Numbered from the stretch's first letter, positions 33,614-42,361 are shown. The stretch is DNA of 44,456 nucleotides from Kineococcus rubinsiae (GCF_011839805.1 NZ_VWPY01000037.1:1-44456); one strand, 5' to 3'. Notes: generated by a model from the letters alone, not told the origin. Made by a program: numbers and translations.

Positions 33614-34261
33614 CTACTTGAGGATGTAGATGACCGTGAAGAGGCCGATCCAGACGACGTCGACGAAGTGCCAGTAGTAGCTGACGACGATCGCGCTGGT
33701 GGCCTCCTGGTGGCCGAAGCGCTTGGCCGAGAAGGAGCGGCCGATGACGAAGAGGAAGGCGATGAGGCCGCCGAGGACGTGGATCCCGTGGAAGCCGGTC
33801 GTCAGGAAGAAGACGGAGCCGTACGCGTTGGTCGCGATCGTCAGGCCCTCGTGGGCGAGCTCGGCGTACTCGTAGACCTGACCGGTCACGAAGAGGGCGC
33901 CGAAGATGTAGGTGAGGACGAACCACTCCTGCATGCCCCAGGTGGAGGCCTGCCACAGGCGGCCCGTGCGTCGCGGCTGGAAGCGCTCGGCGGCGAAGAC
34001 GCCGAACTGGCACCAGAACGACGAGATCACCAGGATGGTCGTGTTCACGCTGGAGAACGGCACGTTCAGCTCGGCGGGACCGGACTCCCAGAGGGCCGGT
34101 GCGACCGAGCGGATCGTGAAGTACATCGCGAACAGCCCGGCGAAGAACATGAGCTCGCTCGAGAGCCACACGATCACCCCGACCGAGACCATGTTCGGCC
34201 GGTTCACGGAACCGTGAGCAGGGCTCGGGGTACTGCTCTGGACAGCCTGTGCACTCGCCAC
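33614..34261 (-). CDS. ctaE: cytochrome c oxidase subunit III
   Basis: A 215-residue, 5-TM subunit of the aa3 oxidase that stabilises subunit I. Typical regions are [22 protein letters not shown], the [16 protein letters not shown] helix, and the final [20 protein letters not shown]. The open frame continues upstream to 34357, but the GTG at 34261 gives the family N-terminus (ASAQAVQ…[11 protein letters not shown]) and has CATGAT 6 nt upstream, fitting the leaderless layout in this window. First gene of ctaE-qcrC-qcrA-qcrB. The oxidase is thus split between two convergent operons about 2.5 kb apart. Confidence 0.94.
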   Translation of the reverse strand: MASAQAVQSSTPSPAHGSVNRPNMVSVGVIVWLSSELMFFAGLFAMYFTIRSVAPALWESGPAELNVPFSSVNTTILVISSFWCQFGVFAAERFQPRRTGRLWQASTWGMQEWFVLTYIFGALFVTGQVYEYAELAHEGLTIATNAYGSVFFLTTGFHGIHVLGGLIAFLFVIGRSFSAKRFGHQEATSAIVVSYYWHFVDVVWIGLFTVIYILK

Positions 34262-34273
34262 GTCGACATCATG

Positions 34274-34522
34274 CCCCACGTCCCCCGGGGTGCGCCGCTC
34301 GGCCCACCGACAACGTGTCGTAGATCTCCCGGCCGAGCCGGCGCGACGCTCCGTCACGGCTTCTCCGCAGGTCGCTCACGTCCCCGCGGAGGTCTCGGGG
34401 AGGACTCGGCGGGGTCGCGGGGAGGTCCCGGAGGGCGCTTCCCGCCGCGGCGGACGGCGCCTGGCCGCCCCGCGCGGGCCCGCCGCGCGGTCCCCGGGGC
34501 CGCCGCGGCGGGGCGGCGGCTC
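34274..34522. other. divergent intergenic region ctaE/trpD
   Basis: Shared upstream region of the respiratory operon and trpD, including a small palindrome CGACAacgTGTCG near 34308-34320. A TAGGGT at about 34525 may be the trpD -10 box. No gene is supported. Confidence 0.45.
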
Positions 34523-34568
34523 AGTAGGGTCTGGCTCGTCCTGTCCCCACCACCCCGGGAACCCCGCC

Positions 34569-35666
34569 ATGAGCAGCAGCCCGTCCCCGACCGCGGCGTC
34601 CGCACCCCGCCCGGCGGTGCCGACGTGGCGCTCCCTGCTGACGGACCTGCTGGCCGGCCGCGACCTCGAGGCGCCGCAGGCCGCCTGGGCGATGGGCCAG
34701 GTCATGTCGGGCGTCGCCGACGACGTCGCGCTCGCCGGCTTCCTCGTCGCGCTGCGCGCCAAGGGCGAGAGCGTGGCCGAGCTCGAGGGGCTCGCCGACG
34801 CGATGCTCGCCCACGGCGTGCCGCTGTCCGTCCCGGGGCCGCTGGTCGACCTCGTGGGCACCGGCGGCGACCAGGCGAACACGGTCAACATCTCGACCAT
34901 GGGGGCCCTGGTCCTGGCCGGGGCGGGGCACCGCGTCGTCAAGCACGGCAACCGCGCCGCGTCCTCGGCGTCGGGGTCGGCCGACGTGCTGGAGGCGCTG
35001 GGCGTCCGCCTGGACCTGCCGCCCCAGCGCGTGGGCGAGCTCGCCACCGAGGTCGGCATCACCTTCTGCTTCGCCCAGGTCTTCCACCCGGCCATGCGCT
35101 ACGCGGCGGGCGCCCGCAGCGGCCTGGGCGTCCCCACGGCGTTCAACGTCCTCGGGCCGCTGACCAACCCGGCTCGCGCGGGGGCCGCCGCCGTGGGCGT
35201 CGCCGACCGCCGGCTGGCCCCGCTGGTCGCCGGCGTCTTCGCGCGGCGCCGCACCTCGGCCCTCGTCTTCCGCGGCGAGGACGGGCTCGACGAGCTCACC
35301 ACCACCGGTCCCGCCGCGGTCTGGGTGGTCGAGGGCGGCGAGGTGTCCGAGACGCTGATCGACCCCGTCGCCCAGCTGGGGCTCGCCCCCGCGACGCTCG
35401 CGGACCTCCGCGGCGCCGACGCGCAGCACAACGCGGAGGTCGCCCGGCGCCTCCTGGCGGGCGAGCGCGGGGCCGTGCGCGACGCGGTCGTCCTCAACGC
35501 GGCCGCGGCGATGGTCGCGGCGGGGGTGCGCTCACCCGCCGGCGGCGACCTCGTCGGCGCGCTCGCGGACCACCTGGCCGAGGCCGTGCGCCGGGCGGGC
35601 GACGCGCTCGACTCCGGCGCCGCGGCCGACGTGCTCGAGCGCTGGGTGCGCGCCAGCGCGTCCTGA
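34569..35666 (+). CDS. trpD: anthranilate phosphoribosyltransferase
   Basis: A 365-residue enzyme transferring phosphoribose from PRPP to anthranilate in tryptophan synthesis. The PRPP site is [15 protein letters not shown]; the anthranilate/Mg regions are [21 protein letters not shown] and [31 protein letters not shown]. The N-terminal 20 residues are a low-complexity extension before [11 protein letters not shown]. The ATG at 34569 fits the helix start. The gene stands apart from other trp genes, next to the ctaE operon, as in mycobacteria. Confidence 0.96.
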   Translation: MSSSPSPTAASAPRPAVPTWRSLLTDLLAGRDLEAPQAAWAMGQVMSGVADDVALAGFLVALRAKGESVAELEGLADAMLAHGVPLSVPGPLVDLVGTGGDQANTVNISTMGALVLAGAGHRVVKHGNRAASSASGSADVLEALGVRLDLPPQRVGELATEVGITFCFAQVFHPAMRYAAGARSGLGVPTAFNVLGPLTNPARAGAAAVGVADRRLAPLVAGVFARRRTSALVFRGEDGLDELTTTGPAAVWVVEGGEVSETLIDPVAQLGLAPATLADLRGADAQHNAEVARRLLAGERGAVRDAVVLNAAAAMVAAGVRSPAGGDLVGALADHLAEAVRRAGDALDSGAAADVLERWVRASAS

Positions 35667-35694
35667 CGCCTCGCGGCGCCCCGCAGGCGTCCTG

Positions 35695-35727
35695 GCGCGT
35701 CCGCGGTGACCCAGCGCGTCCGCGGTG
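35695..35727. repeat. short direct repeat between trpD and the AsnC-like gene
   Basis: GCGCGTCCGCGGTG at 35695-35708 and 35714-35727, a 19-bp period, in the gap between two convergent genes. Meaning unknown; no clear terminator hairpin is present here. Confidence 0.6.
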
Positions 35728-35742
35728 CCCCGGGGGCCCGCG

Positions 35743-36024
35743 TCAGCCGTCGAGGCCGAGGGAGAAGGCGCTCTCCAGGTCGTGGCGGGAGTAGGCGCGG
35801 AAGGCGATGTTCGTCGTCGTGCCGGTCACGCCGTCGACCTTGTTGACCTCGCCGGCGATGACGTCGGCCAGCTCCTCGTGCTGGGCGACGCGCACCATGA
35901 CGATGAGGTCGACGTCGCCGGTGACCGAGTAGACCTCGGACACGCCGCGGATCTCGGCCAGGGCGGTGGCGACCTCGGGGATGCGCCGACCGTCCGTCTG
36001 CACGTTCACGATGGCGGTGATCAC
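35743..36024 (-). CDS. stand-alone Lrp/AsnC ligand-binding (RAM) domain protein
   Basis: A 93-residue protein equal to the C-terminal ligand-binding domain of Lrp/AsnC regulators, without the DNA-binding helix-turn-helix: ITAIVNVQTDGRRIPEVATAL, GVSEVYSVTGDVDLIVMVRV, then VDGVTGTTTNIAFRAYS. Such small SraA/RAM-domain proteins form rings and bind amino acids. A role near trpD in sensing amino acids is possible but unproven. The GTG start at 36024 has TAAGCT 6 nt upstream and no ribosome binding site, so it is probably leaderless. Confidence 0.93.
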   Translation of the reverse strand: MITAIVNVQTDGRRIPEVATALAEIRGVSEVYSVTGDVDLIVMVRVAQHEELADVIAGEVNKVDGVTGTTTNIAFRAYSRHDLESAFSLGLDG

Positions 36025-36030
36025 GCGGGG

Positions 36031-36036
36031 AGCTTA
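36031..36036 (-). promoter_or_regulatory. -10 box of the AsnC-like gene (leaderless)
   Basis: TAAGCT on the minus strand, 6 nt before the GTG start. Confidence 0.55.
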
Positions 36037-36070
36037 GTGCGGGCGGGCCCCGCGCACCCGCCCTGCGGCC

Positions 36071-37837
36071 TCAGGCCTCCAGCAGGGAGCGCGCCCAGCC
36101 CGCCCCGTTGACGGGGCACGTCCACGGCGAGACCTCCGGGTCCTCCACCGACACCAGGCGCACGCCCGGCTGCTCCAGCCAGGTCAGCAGGGCGTCGGTC
36201 TCCTCCGTCAGCAGGCCGGGCCGCCCGGGGCCGGGAGGGGCCACGACCTCGCCGGTGGCCCGCAGGGCCTCCACGTACGGCATGGGGTCCGCGCCGCGCG
36301 GGGTCAGGCTCGTCCCCGCGAGGCGGCCGTAGCGCACGAGGACGAGCTCCCAGCCGCCCACCGGCCAGCCGGGCGACGGGGCGCTGCGCCGGGCGGCCAC
36401 GAGCTCCGGGGCGTCGCCCAGGGGGGCGCGGCGCTGCGCGCGCTCGGCCGCGCGCAGGAACGCGTCGAGGCGGTCGCGGTGGGTGGCAGCCTCCTCGAAG
36501 CGCTGCTGCGCGGCCAGGGAGGTCATGCGCTCGCGCACGGCCTGGAACGTCGAGCGGGCGTCCACGGTCAGGGCCTGGCGGGCCGCGTCGACGACCGCCG
36601 CGTAGGACTCCGCGTCCTGACCCCCGCGCTGCGGGCCCAGGCACGGGGCACCGCAGCGGCCCAGCTCGGCCAGGACGCAGGCGCCCGGGTCCTCCGCGCG
36701 CGGGGTGCGGGGGATGCGCCGCGTGCACTGGCGCAGCGGGACGGCCTCGTGCAGGGCGGCGACCGCGAGCTCGGCGGAGTGCGCCGAGCGGAACGGGCCC
36801 AGGTAGGCGGCCCCGGCGCCGGTGTCCTCGCGGACTTGCTTCACCAGGGACAGGCGCGGCCACGCCTCGGCCGTGAGCTTCACCCACGTCCCGCGCTCGG
36901 GCCGCTTGGAGCGGCGGTTGTACGGCGGCTCGTGCTCGGCGATGAGCCGCAGCTCGCGCACGCGGGCCTCGAGCGGGGTCTCGCACACGACCGGGACGAC
37001 CGTCGTGGCGGCGCGCACCATCTCCGTCATGCGGGGGCGCGTCTCCGAGGCCGTGAAGTACGACGACACCCGGCGGCGGACGTCGACCGAGGTCCCGACG
37101 TACAGGACGCGGCCGGCCGCGTCGCGGAACTGGTAGACCCCCGGCGCGGACGGCAGCCCGAAGGCCAGGTGCCGCTTGGCCCGGCGGGCGGCGGGCACGC
37201 GGGCCGCGAACGTCTTGAGGTCCTCCAGGGTCTGCACGCCCCGGTTGCCGAGGCGCCCCAGCAGCGCGTGCAGGACGTCCACGGTGGCCCGGGCGTCGGA
37301 GAGCGCGCGGTGGTCCGGCGTGGTGCTCGCGCCGAACAGGCGCGCGAGCGTGCCGAGCTTGCGGTCGGGGGCCTCGTCGGGCAGCACCAGGTGGCGGGCC
37401 AGGACGACGGTGTCGACGACCTCGGGGGCCGGCCAGGCGATCTGGCTGCGGGCGCAGGCGGCGCGCAGGAAGCCCGTGTCGTAGGGGGCGTTGTGGGCGA
37501 CGAGGACCGCGCCGCGCGCGAACTCCAGGAAGCTCGGCACGACCGCCTCCACGGTCGGGGCCGAGGCCACCATGGCGTTGGTGATGCCCGTGAGCACCTG
37601 CACGAAGGCCGGGATGGCCGACGGCGGGCGCACGAGCGTCTGGAACTCCCCGAGGACCTCGCCCCCGCGGACCTTCACGGCGCCGATCTCGGTGATCCCC
37701 GCCTCCGACGGCGACCCGCCCGTGGTCTCCAGGTCGACCACGACGAAGGTCGTGGTCGCCAGCGGACGGCCGAGGTCCTCGAAGCTCGTCTGCACGGCCT
37801 GCGGCCGGGAGGCCGGGGGGTGGAGCGCGGTGGGCAT
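36071..37837 (-). CDS. DEDDh 3'-5' exonuclease fused to a UvrC-like GIY-YIG nuclease
   Basis: A 588-residue two-nuclease protein. Residues about 28-190 form a DnaQ/epsilon-like exonuclease with all DEDDh residues: Asp and Glu in VVDLETTGGSP, Asp in HNAPYDTGFL, and His and Asp in HRALSDARAT. Residues about 230-305 are a GIY-YIG domain (GVYQFRDAAGRVLYVGTSVDVRRRV, late Asn in EPPYNRRSKRP). A UvrC-like region with CTRRIPRTP and CGAPCLGP Cys pairs and a UvrBC-type helix pair (RFEEAATHRDRLDAFL) follows. The mycobacterial homologue is adjacent to trpD as here. A role in DNA repair (Cho-like incision plus trimming) is inferred. The ATG at 37837 lies 7 nt after TACGGT. Confidence 0.93.
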   Translation of the reverse strand: MPTALHPPASRPQAVQTSFEDLGRPLATTTFVVVDLETTGGSPSEAGITEIGAVKVRGGEVLGEFQTLVRPPSAIPAFVQVLTGITNAMVASAPTVEAVVPSFLEFARGAVLVAHNAPYDTGFLRAACARSQIAWPAPEVVDTVVLARHLVLPDEAPDRKLGTLARLFGASTTPDHRALSDARATVDVLHALLGRLGNRGVQTLEDLKTFAARVPAARRAKRHLAFGLPSAPGVYQFRDAAGRVLYVGTSVDVRRRVSSYFTASETRPRMTEMVRAATTVVPVVCETPLEARVRELRLIAEHEPPYNRRSKRPERGTWVKLTAEAWPRLSLVKQVREDTGAGAAYLGPFRSAHSAELAVAALHEAVPLRQCTRRIPRTPRAEDPGACVLAELGRCGAPCLGPQRGGQDAESYAAVVDAARQALTVDARSTFQAVRERMTSLAAQQRFEEAATHRDRLDAFLRAAERAQRRAPLGDAPELVAARRSAPSPGWPVGGWELVLVRYGRLAGTSLTPRGADPMPYVEALRATGEVVAPPGPGRPGLLTEETDALLTWLEQPGVRLVSVEDPEVSPWTCPVNGAGWARSLLEA

Positions 37838-37844
37838 GTCGGTC

Positions 37845-37850
37845 ACCGTA
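37845..37850 (-). promoter_or_regulatory. -10 box of the exonuclease gene (leaderless)
   Basis: TACGGT on the minus strand, 7 nt before the ATG. Confidence 0.5.
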
Positions 37851-37968
37851 GGAGCCGCCTGCGACACACCCGCTGCGGCGCGCCGGGTCCGGCCGCTCCG
37901 GGCGTCGCGAGCAGCGTCGCGGGAGGGCGGTCCGGCCGGCGCCGGGGGCCCGTGTCGGAGGTCCTCCC

Positions 37969-37974
37969 TAGCGT
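37969..37974 (+). promoter_or_regulatory. -10 box of the four-cysteine miniprotein gene
   Basis: TAGCGT about 60 nt before the ATG at 38035. The leader contains CCGGTC gaggg ACCGG-type pairing. Confidence 0.4.
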
Positions 37975-38034
37975 GCGCCAGGCCGGTCGAGGGACCGGTC
38001 GGGCGGAGCAGCCCGCGACGGTGTGGAGGTGCCG

Positions 38035-38256
38035 ATGCTCATCGACTGCGACAGCTGCACCGAACGGCCCCGGGCCTGCGGCGAGTGCGTCGTCTCGGTG
38101 CTGCTCGGGATGCCGGGCGAGCGTCCGCAGGCCGCCGGGCCCGAGCTGGACGCCGACGAGCGAGGTGCCCTCGAGGTGCTGGCCGGGGCCGGGATGGTCC
38201 CCCCGCTGCGCCTGCACCGCCGGGAGGGGGCGACCGGCCGCCGCGCCGCGGGCTGA
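38035..38256 (+). CDS. small four-cysteine (zinc-ribbon-like) protein
   Basis: A 73-residue protein starting MLIDCDSCTERPRACGECVV. Two CxxC pairs (residues 5-8 and 15-18) separated by six residues suggest a small zinc or Fe-S knuckle. The rest is a short helical stretch with ELDADERGALEVLAGAGMVPPLRL. The ATG at 38035 has GGAGG 5 nt upstream and is preferred over the upstream GTGs. I recall similar small proteins in other actinobacteria near this exonuclease, but no function is known. It is its own unit, with a hairpin right after the stop. Confidence 0.85.
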   Translation: MLIDCDSCTERPRACGECVVSVLLGMPGERPQAAGPELDADERGALEVLAGAGMVPPLRLHRREGATGRRAAG

Positions 38257-38293
38257 GCACCGGCCCCCGCCGAGGGGCGGTGCGGGCCGGTGC
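38257..38293 (+). terminator. terminator after the four-cysteine gene
   Basis: Outer 10-bp stem GCACCGGCCC / GGGCCGGTGC and inner CCGCC / GGCGG pairing, starting directly after the stop codon. Confidence 0.75.
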
Positions 38294-38323
38294 CGAGGGA
38301 GCGGGCGGTGACACGATGCCCGG

Positions 38324-39781
38324 GTGCCGCCGACGTCCGGACCCCGCCGCGGGCGAGCCACCCGGCGCGCGGTGCTCGGCGCGGTGGGTGCGGGTGCGGT
38401 CGCGGCGCTCGCCGGGTGCACCGGCGGCCGCGACGACGCGGCGCAGGGTCCGGCGACGGGTCCGGGCGAGGCCGCCGTGCCCTCGGTGACCCCCGGCAGC
38501 GTCCCCGTGCCCACGGCCGAGGAGGTCGTGGGGCTCCTGCAGCGGCGCGGCCTCGCGCTGGTCGCCGGGGCGGACGCCCTGGCCGAGGTGGTGGCCGCCC
38601 CGTCCGAGCTGGACGCGCTGCGCACCTCCGACGCCCGGGCGGTCGCCGCGGGGGTCGCCGCGTGGGCCGCCGACGTCACGGCGGCCGCGACGCCGGGCAC
38701 GACGGCGGCCCCGTCGCCGTCGGACCCGTCGCCGGGCTCGTCGTCGGTGGGCCCGTCGTCGTCGGTGAGCCCGTCCGCGGCCGAGCCCGAGGGCGCCGTC
38801 GAGCTCGCCGCCACGGCCGACCTGCTGCTGCGCGTCCGCGTGCGCGGCGAGGAGCGGGACGTCGTCACCCGCGCCCGCACGGGCGTGGTGCGGCGCGAGG
38901 GCCGCTGGCTCCTCGCGCCCGTCGCGGACCCGGGGACCCCGCAGCCGTGGGACCTCGGCGACGTCGAGGTGCTGCCGGGGGAGCGCGGGGTGGTGCTGCG
39001 CATCGCGGGGAGCGGTCCCGACGCGGTGGACACCGCGGCGCTCGCCGCCGAGCTGGCCGGTGACCTGGGCGACGCCGCGCAGCGGGTCGACGCGGCCTGG
39101 GGCACGGACTGGCCCCGGGCGACCGCGGTCGTCGTGCCCGCGACGGCCGCGGACGCCGCCCGCCTGGCCGGGGTCGCGCCGGCGCAGGTGGCCGGCCTGG
39201 ACGCCCTCGCCGTCGGCGTCGAGGCGGAGCTCCCCGACGGCCGCCCCGCGGGCGTGCGGATCGTCGTGCAGCCCGCCCGCTTCCCGGGCCTCACGCGGCT
39301 CGGCCGCCACATCACGCTGACCCACGAGCTCGTCCACGTCGCCACCCGGGCCGCCACCACGGTGACCGCGCCCGGGGCGCTGCCCCGCTGGCTCGTCGAG
39401 GGCTACGCGGACTACGCGGCCCGGGCCGGTCGCGGCCTGGACGCCCGGGCCCTCGCGCGGCCGCTGCTGGACGCCGTCGCGGCGGGGGCGCCCGTCCTGG
39501 TCCCGGACGACGACGCCTTCGCCGCGGCCGACCCCACCGCGCTGCAGGTCGCGTACGCAGCCGGCTGGACGCTCGTGACGTCGGTGGCCCGGCGGACCGC
39601 CGCGGAGGCCGTCACCGGGCTCTACCGGGGGCTGGCCGCTGCTCCCGACCGCGGCGGCCTACCCGCCGCCGAGCCCGCCCAGCGGCTCGACGAGGGCTGC
39701 TACCGCGCGTTCGGCGAGGCGTTCGAGGACGTCCGGCGCCGCTGGGAGGCCGACGTGCGGGGCGGGCTGGACGGCTGGTGA
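38324..39781 (+). CDS. Tat-type lipoprotein with an HExxH metallopeptidase-like domain
   Basis: A 485-residue exported protein of unknown function. The N-terminus combines a twin-arginine motif (RRAVLG) with a lipobox (LAGC), so it is probably folded before export and lipid-anchored. An Ala/Ser/Pro linker containing a PSPSDPSPGSSS stretch lies near residues 125-150. The C-terminal half has THELVHVATR (HExxH) followed about 27 residues later by LVEGYADYAA, where the Glu would be the third zinc ligand, as in gluzincin peptidases (peptidase-MA-like). The C-terminus has YRAFGEAFEDVRRRWE. The GTG start has CACGAT 6 nt upstream. In mycobacteria an NlpC/P60 hydrolase gene occupies this general area, so a cell-wall or envelope role is plausible but unproven. 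Confidence 0.85.
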   Translation: MPPTSGPRRGRATRRAVLGAVGAGAVAALAGCTGGRDDAAQGPATGPGEAAVPSVTPGSVPVPTAEEVVGLLQRRGLALVAGADALAEVVAAPSELDALRTSDARAVAAGVAAWAADVTAAATPGTTAAPSPSDPSPGSSSVGPSSSVSPSAAEPEGAVELAATADLLLRVRVRGEERDVVTRARTGVVRREGRWLLAPVADPGTPQPWDLGDVEVLPGERGVVLRIAGSGPDAVDTAALAAELAGDLGDAAQRVDAAWGTDWPRATAVVVPATAADAARLAGVAPAQVAGLDALAVGVEAELPDGRPAGVRIVVQPARFPGLTRLGRHITLTHELVHVATRAATTVTAPGALPRWLVEGYADYAARAGRGLDARALARPLLDAVAAGAPVLVPDDDAFAAADPTALQVAYAAGWTLVTSVARRTAAEAVTGLYRGLAAAPDRGGLPAAEPAQRLDEGCYRAFGEAFEDVRRRWEADVRGGLDGW

Positions 39782-39840
39782 CCGGCCGCGCCGGTGACCG
39801 GGGCGCTGCCGGTGGCGCCGGCGACCGGGATGATCGGCGC

Positions 39841-41061
39841 GTGAGCACGCTCGTCGTCACCAACGACTTCCCGCCGCGCACGGGCGGCATCGAGTCCTTC
39901 GTGCTGGAGGTCGTGCGGCGGCTGCCCGCCCTGGCCCGCGCCGACGCGGACCGGATGGACGCAGCCGACGGGGAGGACGCGGCACGCCCCGCCGTCGTCG
40001 TGCACACCGCCCGCCAGCCCGGCAGCGCGGCGGTCGACGCCGAGCTCGCGGCGCAGGGCGTCCACGTGGTGCGCGACCCGTCCCGCCTCCTGGTACCCAC
40101 CCCGGCCATCACGCGCCGCGTCGCCGCGACGGCCCGCGCCCACGGCTGCGACCGCGTGTGGTTCGGGGCGGCGGCCCCGCTGGCCCTCATGGCGCCGGCC
40201 CTGCGCCGGCACGGGGTCCGGCGCGCGGTGGCCACGACCCACGGCCACGAGGTGTGGTGGTCGACCCTGCCGGGCTCCCGCCGCGCCCTGCGGCGCATCG
40301 GCGAGGCGACGGACACGCTCACCTACCTGGGGCCGTGGTGCCGCTCGCGCATCGAGCGGCCGCTCACCGCGGCGGCCCGGGCGCGGATGCGGCAGCTGAC
40401 CCCGGGCGTCGACGACGCGGTGTTCCACCCCGGCTGCGGCGGCGAGCGCGTGCGCCGCGAGCTGGGGCTGGGGGAGCGGCCCGTCGTGGTCTGCGTGTCC
40501 CGGCTCGTGGCGCGCAAGGGACAGGACGTCCTCGTGCGGGCGCTGCCCGCGATCCGGCGCGCGGTGCCCGGGGCGGCCCTGCTCATCGTCGGCGACGGCC
40601 CGCACCGGCGCCGCGTCGAGCAGCTCGTCGCCGAGCTGGGCCTGCAGGACGACGTCGTCCTCACCGGGGCCGTGCCGTGGTCGGACACCCCCGCGCACTA
40701 CGACGCGGGCGACGTCTTCTGCATGCCGACCCGCACGCGCCTGGCCGGTCTCGAACCCGAGGCGCTGGGCATCTGCTACCTCGAGGCCGCCGCGTGCGGG
40801 CTGCCCGTCGTCGCGGGGGACTCCGGCGGCGCCCCCGACGCGGTGCTCGACGGGGAGAACGGCCACGTCGTGGACGGTCGCGACGTCGCCGCGGTCGCGG
40901 AGCGGGTCTCCGCGCTCCTGCTGGACCGCGCCACGGCGCGTGCCTTCGGCGAGCGCGGGCGGGCGTGGGTCAGCGGGCGCTGGGGCTGGGCGCTCCAGGC
41001 GCAGCGGCTGGACGCCCTGCTCGCCGGCCGGGACGTCGAGGACGCGCCGCCGGCGCGCTGA
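39841..41061 (+). CDS. pimB: GT4 glycosyltransferase, PimB-like mannosyltransferase
   Basis: A 406-residue GT-B glycosyltransferase. The acceptor half starts LVVTNDFPPRTGGIESFV; the donor half has VVVCVSRLVARKGQDVLVRALP, GDGPHRRRVEQL and the E-x7-E motif in LEPEALGICYLEAAACG. It fits the GDP-mannose-dependent PimB' family that adds the second mannose to phosphatidylinositol mannoside, and sits as in mycobacteria next to a fadD15-like gene. The GTG at 39841 is chosen (family start, GATGAT 6 nt upstream) over the longer frame from 39778. Its last 92 bp overlap the end of the convergent GT87-like gene. Confidence 0.88.
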   Translation: MSTLVVTNDFPPRTGGIESFVLEVVRRLPALARADADRMDAADGEDAARPAVVVHTARQPGSAAVDAELAAQGVHVVRDPSRLLVPTPAITRRVAATARAHGCDRVWFGAAAPLALMAPALRRHGVRRAVATTHGHEVWWSTLPGSRRALRRIGEATDTLTYLGPWCRSRIERPLTAAARARMRQLTPGVDDAVFHPGCGGERVRRELGLGERPVVVCVSRLVARKGQDVLVRALPAIRRAVPGAALLIVGDGPHRRRVEQLVAELGLQDDVVLTGAVPWSDTPAHYDAGDVFCMPTRTRLAGLEPEALGICYLEAAACGLPVVAGDSGGAPDAVLDGENGHVVDGRDVAAVAERVSALLLDRATARAFGERGRAWVSGRWGWALQAQRLDALLAGRDVEDAPPAR

Positions 41062-42361
41062 CCGCGGGCGCCTGCCCGGCGCGCGCGGCCAAGGCCTCCA
41101 GCAGCAGGCCGCCCACGAGCCAGTACTGGTTGTAGAAGGCCTGCTTGTTGACGAGGTTGGCGACCAGCAGCACCGCCGCGCACCACGTCAGCAGACCCGG
41201 CAGCCCCACGGGGTGGCGGCGCAGGCGCACGACGGCCAGCAGCAGCACCCCGCCGATCAGCAGGCCGACGACCGCGAACGGCAGCTGCACGCCCGTCTCG
41301 TTGAGCAGCGCCGTGTAGAGGGTGTCCGCGAAGCGCAGGGGCGGCAGCTCGAGCATCGTGGAGACGGTGTCGTGCAGGAAGTCCGGCAGCCCCGCGACGA
41401 GCCAGGGCGCGACCAGCAGCCCGGCCGCCCCCGCGGTGGCGAGGGTGCGGCGCAGCCCGAAGCGCGGCCACACGGCGACCAGCGGCAGCAGCAGGACGAC
41501 GTGCTGCTTCGACGCCAGCGCCACCGCCAGCGGCACCACGGCCCACCAGGCGCGCTCGCGGGAGACGAGCAGCGCCCACGCGGCCAGGCCGACGAGCACG
41601 GTCGGCTCCGTCCACGCCTGCTCGACGAGCGTGCTCGTCCCGGGCGAGAGCAGGAGGAGCGCGGCCGCGCCGAGCGCCGGGCGGCGCCAGCGGCCCGTCG
41701 CCGCGACGAGCAGGGCCGTGAGGACCAGCAGGCCCGCGAGCGCCCAGCGGACGTCACCCGCGAGCCAGCGCCCGGGGGCCGTCAGGACCGCGGTCCACGG
41801 CAGGTAGGCGAAGGCGTCGGTGATGCCGGGGGAACCGCGCCACACCTGCGCGTACATCGAGCGGCCCTGCGCCATGCCGTCCGCGGCCTGCTGCAGGATC
41901 ACCCAGACGTCGATGTGCGGGGCGGGGTCGCCGACGACCACGGCGGCCGACGTCCCGGCCGAGGCGGCCACCGCCACGACGAGCGCCACCGCGCCGGTGC
42001 CCCGGCGGGGGAGCGCCAGCAGCACGGCCACGAGCACCGCGGCCACGGCGAGGGCGGCCCGGACCGCCAGCAGGGTCGAGGGCGCGACGTAGCTGAAGGG
42101 GGTCAGCGCCAGGTGGGTCGCGGCCACCAGCAGGAGGACCCCGCCGACCGCGCCCGCCCACCGCCGGCGCGGTGCGCTCCTGCGGTCGGTGCCGCCGTCA
42201 GCGCTGCGGTCGTCGCGGCCCGTCACCGCGAGCAGGACGACGACGACCGCCACGGCCACGTAGCCCGCCACCAGCCACCAGCGGTAGCGCACGACGCTGT
42301 GGGTCGCGAGGGCGAGCAGCACCCACCACGCGAGGAGCGTGGTGGCCGAGCGGCGCGTCAC
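40970..42361 (-). CDS. polytopic GT-C (GT87-like) mannosyltransferase
   Basis: A 463-residue protein with about 10-12 TM helices. The first large extracytoplasmic loop carries GDPAPHIDVWVILQQAADGMAQGRSMYAQVW; its Asp is the likely catalytic base, as in GT87 polyprenyl-phosphomannose-dependent mannosyltransferases. Later parts are VEQAWTEPTVLVGLAAW, ALASKQHVVLLLPL and NKQAFYNQYWLVGGLL. The C-terminal 25 residues are basic, Pro/Ala-rich and encoded antisense to the end of pimB. The GTG start overlaps the fadD stop by 4 bp (42358-42361), so it is coupled to fadD. It probably extends lipomannan-type glycolipids along with the PimB-like enzyme; substrate not shown. Confidence 0.85.
   Translation of the reverse strand: MTRRSATTLLAWWVLLALATHSVVRYRWWLVAGYVAVAVVVVLLAVTGRDDRSADGGTDRRSAPRRRWAGAVGGVLLLVAATHLALTPFSYVAPSTLLAVRAALAVAAVLVAVLLALPRRGTGAVALVVAVAASAGTSAAVVVGDPAPHIDVWVILQQAADGMAQGRSMYAQVWRGSPGITDAFAYLPWTAVLTAPGRWLAGDVRWALAGLLVLTALLVAATGRWRRPALGAAALLLLSPGTSTLVEQAWTEPTVLVGLAAWALLVSRERAWWAVVPLAVALASKQHVVLLLPLVAVWPRFGLRRTLATAGAAGLLVAPWLVAGLPDFLHDTVSTMLELPPLRFADTLYTALLNETGVQLPFAVVGLLIGGVLLLAVVRLRRHPVGLPGLLTWCAAVLLVANLVNKQAFYNQYWLVGGLLLEALAARAGQAPAVSAPAARPRRPGRRAGRPAAAPGAPSPSAR

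Noticed and set aside
32700-34169. A 489-codon version of qcrC
   Set aside because: The extra N-terminus is an off-frame reading of ctaE; the family N-terminus begins at 33542.
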